Position numbers and translations under genes: made by a program
DNA from: Arenivirga flava
GTDB lineage: Bacteria > Actinomycetota > Actinomycetes > Actinomycetales > Microbacteriaceae
Reading direction: 5' to 3'
Assembly (NCBI RefSeq): GCF_030161575.1
Contig: NZ_BSUL01000001.1
Coordinates: forward strand, 806,001-870,000
DNA length: 64,000 nt
The notes under the pieces: model-generated
Databases searched by the model: none
What the model was told of the DNA's origin: nothing
What the model saw: the letters and a program-made list of their open reading frames with translations, nothing else
In this document: in pieces, positions 44,133-54,604 of the stretch
Layout of the letters: the number at the start of each line of letters is the position of its first letter
How positions within the stretch are numbered: the stretch's first letter is position 1

Positions 44133-46789
44133 TCAGGCCTTCAGCGCTGCGAGCACGGCCTCGACCGCGGCGGGGATCGCGGAGGCGTCCGCGCCGCCGC
44201 CCTGGGCGAGGTCGTCCTTGCCGCCACCGCCGCCGCCGAGCGCTCCAGAGGCGATCTTGACCAGGGCGCCGGCCTTGGCCCCGACCTCGCGGGCGGCGGG
44301 GCTCGTGGCGACGACGACCGCGGGCTTGCCGTTCGCGGTGCCGAGCAGGGCCACGACCGTCGACGCGGTGCCGAGGCGCTCGCGCACGCTCGTCGCGAGG
44401 GTGCGCACGGCGTCGGCCGCGCCCACCTCGCCGAGGTCGGCGACGACGACGCGGTAGCGTCCGAGGTCGACGGCACTCTCGACGAGCGCCGGCACCCGGG
44501 ACTGCAGCGCCTGCATCTCGAACTCCGCGATGCGCTTCTCGGCGGCCTTGAGGTTGGCCGAGAGCTCCTGGATGCGGGTGGTCAGCTGCTCCCGCGGCGC
44601 CTTCAGGTTGCTGCTGAGCTCGGCGACGATCGCACGCTCGGCGGCGAGATCGCGGAACGCCTCCGTGCCGACCAGCGCCTCGACGCGGCGGTTGCTCGAG
44701 CCGACCGAGCTCTCGCTCACCAGGTCGATGAGCCCGACCTGGCTCGAGCGCGCCACGTGCGTGCCGGCGCAGAGCTCGCGCGACCACGGACCGCCGATGT
44801 CGACCATGCGCACGCTGTTGCCGTACTTCTCGCCGAAGAGCGCCATCGCCCCGATCGACTTGGCCTCGTCCAGCGCCATCACGCGCGTGACGACCTCGAA
44901 GTCGTCGCGGATCGCGTTGTTGGCGACCTCCTCGATCTCGCTGCGGGTCTCGGGCGAGAGCGCCTGGTTCCAGTTGAAGTCGAGGCGCAGGTAGCCGCTC
45001 TTGTTGTACGAGCCGGCCTGGTGCGCCTCCGAGCCGAGCACCTGGCGCAGCGCCGCGTGCACGAGGTGCGTCGCCGAATGCGCCTGGGTCGCGCCGCGGC
45101 GCCACACGGGGTCCACGATGCTCGTGGCGGCGTCGCCCACGCCGACTTCACCCGTCGTGACGGTGACGCGGTGGCTGGTGAGCCCCTTCACGGGCCGCTG
45201 CACATCGACGATCTCCAGCTCGAAGCCGGCGCCGACGATGCTGCCCGCATCCGCTTCCTGACCGCCGGACTCCGCGTAGAGCGCGGTCTCCGAGAGGAAC
45301 ACCTCGGCCTCCTGGCCCGCGGTCGCGCGGTCGACGCTCACGCCGTCGACGATGAGGCCGACGACCGTCCCGGGCGCCTGCAGCTCGTCGTAGCCGAGGA
45401 ACACGGTCTCGCCCTTGGCGCGGAACTCCCCGTAGACCGAGAGGTCGGCCAGCGCCTTCCTGTTCGCCTTGGCGTCGGCCTTCGCGCGGGCGCGCTGCTC
45501 GCTCATCAGGCGGTCGAAGGCGGCGCGGTCGACCGTGAGCCCGGCCTCCTCGGCGACCTCGAGGGTGAGGTCCACGGGGAAGCCGTAGGTGTCGTGCAGC
45601 AGGAAGGCGGTGTCGCCGGCGAGCTGGCCGCGGCCCTGGGCCTTCGTCGCCTCGAGGGCGGTGTCGAGGATCTCGGTGCCGCCGGAGAGGGTGCGCAGGA
45701 ACGCCTCCTCCTCACCGTAGGCCAGGCGGGAGATGCGCGCGAAGTCGGCCTCGACCTCGGGGTACGACTCCTTCATCGCGTCGCGCGAGGCCGGGAACAG
45801 CGCCTCGAAGGTGGGGCCCTGTACGCCGAGCAGCCGCATCGCGCGGATGGAACGGCGCAGCAGGCGGCGCAGGATGTACCCGCGACCCTCGTTGGACGGC
45901 GCGACGCCGTCGCTCAGCAGCATCAGCGAGCTGCGGATGTGGTCGGCCACCACGCGCATCCGCACGTCATCCTCGTGGACCGCGCCGTACTCGCGTCCCG
46001 AGAGCCGCGCCGCGGCGTCGAGCACCGGGCGCACCTCGTCGATCTCGTACATGTTCTCGACGCCCTGCTTGAGGAAGGCGACGCGCTCGAGACCCATGCC
46101 GGTGTCGATGTTCTGCTTGGGCAGCGGGCCCACGATGTCGAAGTCGATCTTCGAGCGCACGTTGGTGATCTGGTACTGCATGAACACGAGGTTCCAGATC
46201 TCGACGTAGCGGTCGTCGTCCGTCGCCGGTCCCCCGTCGACGCCGTAGGCGGGCCCGCGGTCGAAGAAGATCTCCGAGCAGGGACCGGCCGGCCCGGGCT
46301 GGCCGGTGGACCAGTAGTTGGTGTCCTTGCCGAGGCCCTGGATGCGCTCGTCGGGCAGACCGGCCACGCGCCGCCAGATCTCGCGCGCCTCGTCGTCGTC
46401 CTCGTAGACGGTCACCCACAGGTCCTCGGGGCTGAAGCCGAGGCCGCCCTCCTCCTCCGAGCGGGTGAGCAGCGTCCACGCGTGCGTGATCGCGCCCTCC
46501 TTGAAGTAGTCGCCGAAGGAGAAGTTGCCGTTCATCTGGAAGAACGTGCCGTGACGGGGGTCTTGCCGACCTCCTCGATATCGTTGGTGCGGATGCACTT
46601 CTGCACGCTCGTGGCGCGCGGGTACGGCGCGGGCACCACGCCGGAGAGGTACGGGATGAACGGCACCATGCCGGCCACGGTGAAGAGGAGGGAGGGGTCG
46701 TCGCTCACGAGCGAGGCGGAGGGGACGACGGTGTGGCCGTTCTCCCCGAAGTAGGTGAGCCAGCGGCGGCGGATCTCTGCGGTCTTCAT
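44133..46789 (-). CDS. alaS: Alanyl-tRNA synthetase, frameshifted in this sequence
   Basis: About 885 aa when repaired, normal for AlaRS. The class II core starts [14 protein letters not shown]. The editing domain has [13 protein letters not shown] and [16 protein letters not shown], and the C-terminal DHHA1 domain ends with a Gly-rich segment ([12 protein letters not shown]). The frame breaks in GGGGG at 46556-46560, after EVGKTP. One added base gives [18 protein letters not shown], the expected motif 2 region. Without repair only about 85 residues would be made. Confidence 0.95.
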
Positions 46790-46814
46790 GGTGTCCAGGG
46801 TCGTTCTCGGAGGA

Positions 46815-46849
46815 GGACGGCACCGGACCCTGGCGGGTCCGTGCTGTCC
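46815..46849 (-). terminator. Hairpin before alaS
   Basis: Arms GGACGGCACCGGACCC and GGGTCCGTGCTGTCC pair with one mismatch and one bulge around a 4-base loop. It lies in the 76-base gap between the small membrane protein gene and alaS. It may be a weak terminator or part of the alaS leader; no T-tract follows. Confidence 0.4.
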
Positions 46850-46865
46850 GGGAGGGGGTTGCGGG

Positions 46866-47084
46866 CTACTTGGCGAGGTCGCCGAGGGCGTCCTCGGCGT
46901 CGGCGACGGCGGCGCGGATCTCGGCCTCGCGGGCCTTGTAGCCGTCGACGACGGCTTCGCCGAACTCGCGGGCCCGGCCGTCGACCTCGGCGAAGAAGCG
47001 AGCGCCCTGCTCGGTCTTGCTCAGCTGGTGGGCGGCGATGAAGCCGACGCCCGCGCCGATCGCGATCAGCAGGAGGTTCTTCAT
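46866..47084 (-). CDS. Small membrane-anchored protein
   Basis: This 72-aa protein has one N-terminal membrane helix ([18 protein letters not shown]) followed by a charged helical segment rich in Ala, Glu and Arg. Genes of this type are common between rpsD and alaS in actinobacteria, but their function is unknown. GAAGGGA precedes the ATG at 47084; a 13-codon upstream extension is less likely. Confidence 0.75.
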   Translation of the reverse strand: MKNLLLIAIGAGVGFIAAHQLSKTEQGARFFAEVDGRAREFGEAVVDGYKAREAEIRAAVADAEDALGDLAK

Positions 47085-47140
47085 GGTCGAGGTCCCTTCA
47101 GACGACGAATGAGGCGGAGTCATCAGCCTATCGGGTACGA

Positions 47141-47172
47141 CGAAGGGGGCCCGGCGGACCGGGCCCCCTTCG
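47141..47172 (-). terminator. Terminator of rpsD
   Basis: A perfect 14-bp GC-rich stem (47141-47154 with 47159-47172) and a 4-base loop, 16 bases after the rpsD stop. It is a strong rho-independent candidate although the tail has only one or two T residues. Confidence 0.8.
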
Positions 47173-47187
47173 AGGCGTGCGACGCGA

Positions 47188-47817
47188 TTACCGCGCGGCG
47201 TAGTACTCGACGACCAGCTGGACCTCGCAGGTCACGGGGATCTCGGCGCGCTTCGGCTCGCGCACGAGGCGGGCCTGCAGCTTGTCGAGCTCGACCTCGA
47301 GGTAGCCCGGGGTCTTCGGCAGGACCTCGGCGTGACCGCCGGCGGCCGCGACCTGGAACTGCTCGGTGCCCTCGGAACGGGCCTTGACGTGGATGAGCTG
47401 ACCCGGCTTCACGCGGAACGACGGGCGGTCCACGATCTTGCCGTCGACCAGGATGTGGCGGTGCACCACGAACTGGCGGGCCTGGGCGGTGGTGCGGGCG
47501 AAGCCGGCACGCAGGACGAGGGCGTCGAGACGGGTCTCGAGGATCTCGACCAGGTTCTCACCGGTCAGGCCGGCGCTGCGGCGGGCCTCGGCGAACGCGA
47601 TGCGCAGCTGCGCCTCGCGGATGCCGTACTGGGCGCGCAGACGCTGCTTCTCGCGCAGACGCACGGCGTAGTCGCTGTCGGCGCGGCGCTTGGTGCGGCC
47701 GTGCTGGCCGGGGCCGTACGGACGCTTCTCGAGGATGGCGGCCGCCTTCGGCGTCAGGGCGATGCCCAGGGCGCGCGAGAGGCGGGTCTTGCTACGGGTC
47801 CGGGAGTTCTGGGCCAC
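47188..47817 (-). CDS. rpsD: 30S ribosomal protein S4
   Basis: The 209-aa primary 16S rRNA binder has the basic N-terminus and the S4 domain (LETRLDALVLRAGFARTTAQ, read in part, and VVHRHILVDGKIV). It lacks the zinc-finger cysteines, as in the cysteine-free C- form. The GTG at 47817 (MAQNSRTRSKTRLSRA) follows AGGA with a short spacer; the upstream in-frame extension lies in the leader. Unlike many bacteria, it is not in the alpha operon with rpoA but alone beside alaS. Confidence 0.96.
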   Translation of the reverse strand: MAQNSRTRSKTRLSRALGIALTPKAAAILEKRPYGPGQHGRTKRRADSDYAVRLREKQRLRAQYGIREAQLRIAFAEARRSAGLTGENLVEILETRLDALVLRAGFARTTAQARQFVVHRHILVDGKIVDRPSFRVKPGQLIHVKARSEGTEQFQVAAAGGHAEVLPKTPGYLEVELDKLQARLVREPKRAEIPVTCEVQLVVEYYAAR

Positions 47818-48002
47818 GTGTTCCTGCTTTCGATTGAGTGAGACATCTGTCTTCGCGGGATCCGGGCGCGCCTGTCGGTCGCCCCGATCGGGGATGAAGA
47901 GGGATGCTGTCGATGGCGGCCCGGCTACAGGGCCCGCTCGCTCCGGCACCCGTCCGCGCAGCCGCACGCGTCAGGGAGGAGTCCGACCGAGCAATGCTAG
48001 CA
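47818..48002 (-). promoter_or_regulatory. rpsD promoter and long structured leader
   Basis: An extended -10 box TGCTAGCAT lies at 47994-48002 on the minus strand, which would give a leader of about 170 bases. The leader contains a 12-base palindrome CCCCGATCGGGG (47882-47893) and a 5-bp stem-loop (47918-47934). S4 represses its own operon in several bacteria, so a translational control element is plausible. No known S4-leader consensus was recognised. Confidence 0.4.
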
Positions 48003-48039
48003 GTCGCCCCGCCCCCGCGCCAGCACGCGACGCGCCGGA

Positions 48040-49412
48040 TCAGCCGCGCCCGCGGATGATCTCGAGCAGCCGCTTCCAGCGCACGGCGATGTCGCGCTCG
48101 TGGCCGTTCTCGGTCGGGCGGTAGTAGCTCGCACCCTGGAGCTCGTCCGGCAGGTACTGCTGGGTGGCCACGCCGTGCTCGGCGTCGTGGGCGTAGACGT
48201 AGCCCTTGCCGTGGCCCAGCCGCTTGGCACCCGGGTAGTGAGCGTCGCGCAGGTGCTTCGGCACGCGGCCGAAGTTCCCGGCCTGCACGTCGGCGACGGC
48301 GGCGTTGATGCCATTGTAGGCGGCGTTCGACTTTGGCGCGGTCGCGAGGTACACCGTCGCCTCGGCGAGGGGGATGCGACCCTCGGGCATGCCGATCAGC
48401 TGCACCGCCTGCGCGGCGGCGACCGCCACCTGCAGCGCCTGCGGATCGGCCATGCCGATGTCCTCGCTCGCGCTGATGATGAGGCGGCGGCCGATGAAGC
48501 GCACGTCCTCGCCCGCCTCGAGCATGCGCGCGAGGTAGTGCAGCGCGGCGTCGGCGTCGCTGCCGCGCACGCTCTTGATGAAGGCGCTGATCACGTCGTA
48601 GTGCTCGTCGCCCTGGCGGTCGTAACGCAGCAGGGCCCGGTCAACGGCTGCGGCGACGATCTCCTGCGTGATCGTCGGAGGCTCCGGGTCGCCCCCGTCG
48701 AGATCGAGGGCGTCGGGGTCGACCTCCTCCGCGGCGGCGGCCGTCGCCGAGAGCGCGGAGGCCTCGAGGGCGGTGAGAGCGCGCCGCGCGTCGCCGGAGG
48801 CGAGCCGGATGATGGCGGCGCGCGCATCCGCTTCCAGCACGACCCTGCCGCGCAGCCCGCGATCGTCACCGACCGCCCGGTCGAGCAGCACGCCGAGGTC
48901 GTCGTCGCTCAGCTGCTCGAGCGTGAGCAGCAGCGATCGGCTGAGCAGCGGAGAGATGACCGAGAACGAGGGGTTCTCGGTGGTGGCGGCGACCAGGATC
49001 ACCCAGCCGTTCTCGACGCCGGGCAGCAGCGCATCCTGCTGCGCCTTGGTGAAGCGGTGGATCTCGTCGAGGAACAGCACGGTCGAGACCCCGTAGAGGT
49101 CGCGCTGGGAGAGCGCCTCCTCCATGACCTGCCGCACGTCCTTCACTCCGGCGTTGACCGCGGAGAGCTCGACGAACTTGCGGCCGGAGCTGTGCGCGAT
49201 CGTCTGCGCGAGCGTCGTCTTGCCGGTGCCCGGCGGGCCCCACAGGATCACGGAGACCGAGCCGGTCTCCCCCGTGCGGTCGTTCGCGAGGCTCACGAGG
49301 GGTGAGCCGGGACGCAGCAGGTGCTGCTGACCGGCGACCTCGTCGAGGCTGCGGGGGCGCATCCGCACCGCGAGGGGGTGCTGCCGGAGCGGAGACCGGG
49401 CTGGGCGGGCAT
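48040..49412 (-). CDS. rarA: Replication-associated recombination protein A (MgsA), frameshifted near its start
   Basis: About 457 aa when repaired. It is an AAA+ ATPase related to clamp loaders, with Walker [13 protein letters not shown], Walker [10 protein letters not shown] and the C-terminal tetramerisation domain ([28 protein letters not shown]). It acts at stalled forks. The true start is probably the ATG at 49412 ([13 protein letters not shown]), which has TAGTGT 7 bases upstream. A missing base in GGGGG at 49374-49378 separates this from [16 protein letters not shown]. Confidence 0.9.
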
Positions 49413-49419
49413 GACGGCA

Positions 49420-49425
49420 ACACTA
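49420..49425 (-). promoter_or_regulatory. -10 box of rarA, leaderless type
   Basis: TAGTGT on the minus strand, 7 bases before the ATG at 49412. It supports that start over the shorter downstream one. It lies in the 132-base divergent gap with the cyclophilin gene. Confidence 0.45.
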
Positions 49426-49488
49426 GAGGTCGCCGCCGACACGACCCTCCGGCGGGGATCGAGCCGGAGGCGCCTTCGACCGCTCCCC

Positions 49489-49494
49489 TATGAT
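49489..49494 (+). promoter_or_regulatory. -10 box of the cyclophilin gene
   Basis: TATGAT, a near-consensus -10, about 50 bases before the GTG start of the cyclophilin gene. The -35 position is GC-rich and not convincing. Confidence 0.45.
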
Positions 49495-49544
49495 GCTGCC
49501 CGGCGACCGGGAGCCCCGGCAGGGCCGCGACACCGAGGAGAGCA

Positions 49545-50333
49545 GTGGCTGCGAGCAGGAACCAGGACCGCGAGGCGCGCGACCGGCTGCGGCGGTACGC
49601 CGCCCGCCAGGAGGTGCACCGCCGCCAGGGTCGTCGCCGGCTGCGCGACAACGTCTGGGCCGTCGCCGGCGTGATCGTCGTGGCGGGCCTGGCGACCGCC
49701 ACCCAGATCAGCTACTTCTCGGTCGGTCCCGGCGTACCGGAGCCGACGCCGAGCGCCTCCGCGAGCCCGGAGGCCGCGGCGGAGGCCGGGCAGAACGTCG
49801 GCGATGTGCCCTCCGCCGATCTCGCCGAGGACCGCACGTGGACCGGCTCGATCGCCCTCAGCGGTATCGACCTCGGCATCGAGTTCGACGGCGCCGCCGC
49901 GCCGCAGGGCGTCTCGTCGTTCGTCACGCTCGCGCAGAGCGGCTTCTACGACGGCCTCACCTGCCACCGCCTCACCACGGGAGAGAGCTTCAAGGTGCTG
50001 CAGTGCGGGGACCCCAACGGCGACGGCACGGGCGGCCCCGACTACAGCTACGGGCCCATCGAGAACGCGCCGAGCGACGACGTCTACCCGGCCGGCACCA
50101 TCGCGATGGCCCGCGTCGGCGGTGACGCCTACAGCATGGGCAGCCAGTTCTTCATCGTCTACGGCGACACGACCATCCCCTCCGACGCCGCGGGCGGCTA
50201 CACCGTGCTCGGCACGGTGACCTCCGGGCTCGATCAGGTCGCCTCGCAGATCGCCGCGGCCGGCACGGCCGATGGCGGCGAGGACGGCGCCCCCGCGGCC
50301 GAAGCCGTGATCGAAGGCGTCACCGTCGAGTAG
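49545..50333 (+). CDS. Membrane-anchored cyclophilin-type peptidyl-prolyl isomerase
   Basis: The 262-aa protein has a basic cytoplasmic N-terminus, one membrane helix (VWAVAGVIVVAGLATA, residues 37-55), a Pro/Ser/Ala-rich linker and an extracytoplasmic cyclophilin domain. GSQFFIVYGDT is the substrate-groove signature, and FYDGLTCHRL replaces the usual FYDGxxFHR. It should fold secreted proteins at the outer face of the membrane. GGAG precedes the GTG start. Confidence 0.92.
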   Translation: MAASRNQDREARDRLRRYAARQEVHRRQGRRRLRDNVWAVAGVIVVAGLATATQISYFSVGPGVPEPTPSASASPEAAAEAGQNVGDVPSADLAEDRTWTGSIALSGIDLGIEFDGAAAPQGVSSFVTLAQSGFYDGLTCHRLTTGESFKVLQCGDPNGDGTGGPDYSYGPIENAPSDDVYPAGTIAMARVGGDAYSMGSQFFIVYGDTTIPSDAAGGYTVLGTVTSGLDQVASQIAAAGTADGGEDGAPAAEAVIEGVTVE

Positions 50334-50352
50334 CGGATGCAGGTCGCCGGGG

Positions 50353-50382
50353 TCGAAATGCCGTACCGCCTGCCCGTAGGCT
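50353..50382 (+). promoter_or_regulatory. Promoter of the DUF349 gene
   Basis: -35-like TCGAAA (50353-50358, four of six consensus bases) and -10 TAGGCT (50377-50382) with an 18-base spacer. Transcription would start near 50389, about 43 bases before the chosen start codon. Confidence 0.5.
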
Positions 50383-50431
50383 GGAGCGCGGTTCGGGCGC
50401 GGTGCCCGAGCGGATGAACAAGGTGAGTGCG

Positions 50432-51667
50432 TTGGCAGAGAACGAGCAGAAGCCCTGGGGCCGCGTCGACGAGACGGGCGCCGTGTACGTGCGCGACGCC
50501 GAGGGCGCCGAGCGCCTCGTCGGCGAGTACCCGGACGGCACGCCCGAGGAGGCCCTGGCCTACTACGAGCGCAAGTACGCCGACCTCGCCGGGCAGGTCA
50601 CGCTGCTCGAGCAGCGCGCCAAGGGCGGCGCCGCCGCCGGTGACGTCGCCAAGACGGTCGAGCGCCTGCTGCCCACGCTGGCGGACGCCAGCGCCGTCGG
50701 CGACCTCGGCTCCCTCGCCACCCGCCTGGAGGCGTTGCGCGGCACGGTCGGCGAGCTCACCGAGCAGCAGACCGCCGCCGCGAAGGAGGCCGTGCAGGCC
50801 GCGATCCTCGAGCGCACCGCGATCGTCGAGTCCGCGGAGGCCCTCGCCGCGCAGGACCCGGCCCGGGTGCAGTGGAAGCAGACCTCCGCGAAGCTCGACG
50901 AGCTCTTCGCGCTGTGGCAGCGCCACCAGCAGGACGGCCCGCGCCTGCCCAAGGGCGAGGCCAACGAGCTCTGGAAGCGCTTCCGCACCGCGCGCTCGAC
51001 CGTGGAGCAGCACCGCCGCGCGTTCTTCGCCGAGCTCGACGGTGCGCACAAGGAGGCGCGCACGCGCAAGCAGGCGCTCGTCGCGCGCGCGCAGGAGCTC
51101 ACCGGCCGCGGCGCCGACGGCATCCCGGCCTACCGCCAGCTCCTCGACGAGTGGAAGGCCGCCGGCCGCGCCGGCAAGAAGGTCGACGACCAGCTCTGGG
51201 CGCAGTTCAAGGAAGCCGGCGACATCCTCTACGCGGCCAAGAACGAGATCATCGCGGTCGAGAACGAGGAGTTCAGCGCGAACCTCGAGCAGAAGGAGGC
51301 CCTCCTCGCGGAGGCCGCCCCGCTGCTGCAGGAGACGGATCCGAAGAAGGCGAAGTCGGCCCTCCTCGCGGTGCAGCGCAAGTGGGATGCGATCGGCAAG
51401 GTCCCGCGCGACAGGGTGCGCTCGGTCGAGGACCGCATCCGCGCCATCGAGAGCCACGTCAAGGGCCTCGAGGAGGAGCACTGGAAGCGCAGCAACCCCG
51501 AGCGCAAGGCGCGCAGCGAGGGCTTCGCCGGGCAGCTGCACGACGCCATCGCACGTCTCGAGCGCGAGCTCGAGGACGCGAAGTCCCGTGGCGATCAGCG
51601 GCGGATCCGCGAGGCGGAGGCGGCGTTGGCGACCCAGCGGGGCTGGCTCGGCGCCATCCGCGACTGA
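50432..51667 (+). CDS. DUF349 protein, coiled-coil helical repeats
   Basis: The 411-aa protein consists of repeated helical units of about 70 residues with the DUF349 pattern (for example LWKRFRTARSTVEQHRRAFF and LWAQFKEAGDILYAAKNE, read in part). The N-terminal part carries WGRVDETGAVYVRD, typical of actinobacterial members. The TTG at 50432 (MAENEQKPWGRV) is favoured by AAGGTGAG 5 bases upstream. ATG 50414 and GTG 50402 are in-frame alternatives with poor ribosome sites. The function is unknown; it is cytoplasmic and near rel in most relatives. Confidence 0.88.
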   Translation: MAENEQKPWGRVDETGAVYVRDAEGAERLVGEYPDGTPEEALAYYERKYADLAGQVTLLEQRAKGGAAAGDVAKTVERLLPTLADASAVGDLGSLATRLEALRGTVGELTEQQTAAAKEAVQAAILERTAIVESAEALAAQDPARVQWKQTSAKLDELFALWQRHQQDGPRLPKGEANELWKRFRTARSTVEQHRRAFFAELDGAHKEARTRKQALVARAQELTGRGADGIPAYRQLLDEWKAAGRAGKKVDDQLWAQFKEAGDILYAAKNEIIAVENEEFSANLEQKEALLAEAAPLLQETDPKKAKSALLAVQRKWDAIGKVPRDRVRSVEDRIRAIESHVKGLEEEHWKRSNPERKARSEGFAGQLHDAIARLERELEDAKSRGDQRRIREAEAALATQRGWLGAIRD

Positions 51668-51668
51668 G

Positions 51669-51700
51669 TCCCGCCCGCCGTCTCTCCACAGGCGGCGGGA
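51669..51700 (+). terminator. Possible terminator after the DUF349 gene
   Basis: TCCCGCC (51669-51675) pairs with GGCGGGA (51694-51700), with further pairing possible inside the loop. It starts just after the DUF349 stop. There is no T-tract. Confidence 0.35.
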
Positions 51701-51757
51701 GCCCACAGAACCGTGCGAGGACCGCTGCCGGAGCTCGGCACGGCGCACGCTGAGGGC

Positions 51758-52324
51758 ATGACTCCCCTCCTCGGCTCCGTGCTCGACGCCTCGGAGCTGC
51801 CGCTGGCGGAGCTCCAGGCGGCGCGACTCGACGGCCAGCTGATCCCCTGCGCGGGACGGTATCTCACGATCGACGCGCCGGATGCGGCGGAGGTCCGTGC
51901 GGCCGTCGTGCACGGCGGGCGCAGCGACCGGGTGATCGTCGAGCTCCGCAGCGCAGCCTGGGTGCACGGCGTCGTGCTGCGCCCGCCGGCCGCGCCGCAG
52001 CTGTGCGTCTCGGTCTCCGCACGCACGCATCGGGGGCCGAGCGCGGGTCTGCGGGAGGTGCGCTTCGAGCAGGGTGATCTGACGAAGCTCGGCGGGGTCC
52101 TGGTGACGAGTCCGCTGCGCACCGCGCTCGATCTCGTCCGCACCGCGGATGACGGTGAGCACGACGAGGATCGCGACGCCGTGCGCGAGCTGCTGCGCCT
52201 CGCCGGCACGACGCCTGGTCGGGCTCTGGAGCTGCTCGACGCACGCCGCAAGCTGCCCGGCAAGGCCCACGCGCTCCGCCGCCTCGCCGCCCTCGACGTG
52301 GTCGGGACGCTCAGCCCGCGCTGA
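51758..52324 (+). CDS. AbiEi-like (type IV antitoxin family) protein, tentative
   Basis: The 188-aa protein has a short N-terminal region ([23 protein letters not shown], read in part) that could be the winged helix. It is followed by the pattern of actinobacterial AbiEi C-terminal domains, ending in [16 protein letters not shown]. No nucleotidyltransferase toxin gene is next to it. Such orphan members are frequent in actinobacteria and probably act as DNA-binding proteins. The ATG at 51758 is chosen over an upstream codon 15 residues earlier. Its 3' end overlaps rel by 14 bases. Confidence 0.65.
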   Translation: MTPLLGSVLDASELPLAELQAARLDGQLIPCAGRYLTIDAPDAAEVRAAVVHGGRSDRVIVELRSAAWVHGVVLRPPAAPQLCVSVSARTHRGPSAGLREVRFEQGDLTKLGGVLVTSPLRTALDLVRTADDGEHDEDRDAVRELLRLAGTTPGRALELLDARRKLPGKAHALRRLAALDVVGTLSPR

Positions 52325-54568
52325 CCCGGTACACGTCGTAGACGGCGTCGATGCGCCGCACCGCATTGAGCAGCCGATCGAGGTGGGTCGTGTCGCCCAT
52401 CTCGAACACGAAGCGACTGATCGCGAGCCGGTCGGTCGACGTGGAGACGTTGGCCGAGAGGATGTTCACGTGGTGCTCGCTGAGCACGCGCGTCACATCC
52501 GAGAGCAGGCCGGAACGGTCCAGCGCTTCGATCTGCAGCTGCACCAGGAAGACGCTCTTCGACGACGGCGCCCACTCGACGTCGATCATCCGCTCGGGCT
52601 GATCGAGCAGCGCGGTCACGTTGTTGCACGCGCGCTGATGCACAGACACGCCCTGCCCGCGGGTGATGAAGCCGACGATCTCGTCGCCCGGCACCGGCGT
52701 GCAGCACTTCGCGAGCTTGACGAGGATGTCCGGCGCGCCGCGCACCAGCACGCCCGAGTCGCTGTTGCGCAGCGGCCGCGAGCGTCCCTTGGTCGGCAGG
52801 GTGAAGTCCGCCTCGTCCGACTCGGCGGCGGTCTCCGCGGTGGCGAGGGCGACGAGCTTCTCGATGACCGACTGGGTCGAGATGTGCCCCTCGCCGACGG
52901 CGGCGTACAGCGCGGAGGCGTCCTCGTAGCGCATGTTCGCGGCCAGCTCGGTGAGCGGCTCCTGCCCCATGAGCTTCTGCAGCGGCAGGTTCTGCTTGCG
53001 CATGGCGCGGGCGATCGCGTCCTTGCCGTGCTCGATCGCCTCGTCGCGGCGCTCCTTGGTGAACCACTGGCGGATCTTGTTGCGCGCGCGGGCGCTCTTG
53101 ACAAAGCCGAGCCAGTCCTGGCTCGGACCCGCCTCCGGGTTCTTCGAGGTGAAGATCTCCACGACCTCGCCGGAGTTGAGCTCGCTCTCCAGCGGCACCA
53201 GCCGCCCGTTGACCTTCGCGCCCATGGTGCGGTGGCCGATCTCGGTGTGCACGGCGTACGCGAAGTCCACCGGGGTCGCTCCGGCGGGCAGGCCGACGAC
53301 TTTGCCCTTCGGGGTGAAGACGTAGACCTCCTTCGCACCGATCTCGAAGCGCAGCGAGTCGAGGAACTCCCCGGGTCGGCCGTCTCCGACTGCCAGTCGC
53401 TGAGATGCGCGAGCCAGGCCATGTCGGTGTCGCCGCTCGCGGGCTGATCGCCGCGGCCGGTGGCCACGTTCTCCTTGTACTTCCAGTGCGCGGCGACGCC
53501 GTACTCGGCGCGCTGATGCATCTCCGTAGTGCGGATCTGGATCTCGACGGGGCGGCCCTGCGGACCGATGACGGACGTGTGCAGCGACTGGTAGAGGTTG
53601 AACTTCGGCGTTGCGATGTAGTCCTTGAAGCGGCCCGGGATCGGGTTCCACCGCGCGTGGATCGAACCCAGCACGGCGTAGCAGTCGCGCACCGTGGCGA
53701 CGACCACGCGGATGCCGACCAGGTCGTGGATCTCGTCGAACTCCCGCCCGCGCACGATCATCTTCTGGTAGATCGAGTAGTACTGCTTGGGCCGCCCCAC
53801 GACCTTGCCGCGGATGCGAGCCGAGCGGAGGTCGTCGGTCACGTCGGCGATGACGCGCTGCACGTACTGCTCGCGCTCGGGAGTGCGGTTGCGCACGAGG
53901 CTCTCGATCTCGACGTACAGCTTCGGGTAGAGCACCGCGAACGAGAGGTCCTCGAGCTCGAGCTTGATCGCCTGGATGCCGAGCCGGTTAGCCAGGGGCG
54001 CATAGATCTCGAGGGTCTCGCGCGCCTTCTTGGCGGACTTCTCCGGCGGGACGAATCCCCAGGTGCGGGCGTTGTGCAGCCGGTCGGCGAGCTTGATGAC
54101 GAGCACGCGGATGTCCTTCGACATCGCGACGATCATCTTGCGCACGGTCTCCGCCTGCGCGCTGTCGCCGTACTTGACCTTGTCGAGCTTGGTGACGCCG
54201 TCGACGAGCATCGCGATCTCCTCGCCGAAGTCGGCGCGGAGCTGCTCGAGGGTGTAGTCGGTGTCCTCGACGGTGTCGTGCAGCAGCGATGCCGCGACCG
54301 TCATCGGACCGAGACCGAGCTCGGCGAGGATCTGCGCGACGGCGATCGGATGCGTGATGTACGGCTCGCCGCTCTTGCGCAGCTGGCCGCGGTGCGCCTT
54401 CTCGGCGGCGACGTAAGCCCGCTCGATGATCGCGAGCTCGGCGCGCGGGTGGTTCGTGCGCACCGTCCGCAGCAGCGCTTCGACCGCCCCCGCGGGCTGC
54501 GCCCGGGAGAACAGACGCGGCAGCCGCGCGCGCAACGTGGAGAGGCTCGAGGTCTGCAGATCGGTCAC
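52311..54568 (-). CDS. rel: Bifunctional (p)ppGpp synthetase/hydrolase Rel, frameshifted in this sequence
   Basis: About 752 aa when repaired. It has an HD hydrolase domain ([24 protein letters not shown]), a synthetase domain ([20 protein letters not shown], read in part), a TGS domain ([14 protein letters not shown]), a helical/zinc-finger region ([13 protein letters not shown]) and an ACT domain. Both catalytic halves look functional, so it makes and degrades the alarmone. The frame breaks in CCCC at 53369-53372; one base joins ETADPG to [12 protein letters not shown]. The GTG start has GGAGG 8 bases upstream. Confidence 0.95.
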
Positions 54569-54604
54569 GGTCTCGCCTCCCGGCCTGAGGCGTCGGATGC
54601 GCCC

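Noticed and set aside
46790..46865. T-box leader before alaS
   Set aside because: The gap is 76 bases, with a hairpin but no T-box sequence, and it follows another gene closely.
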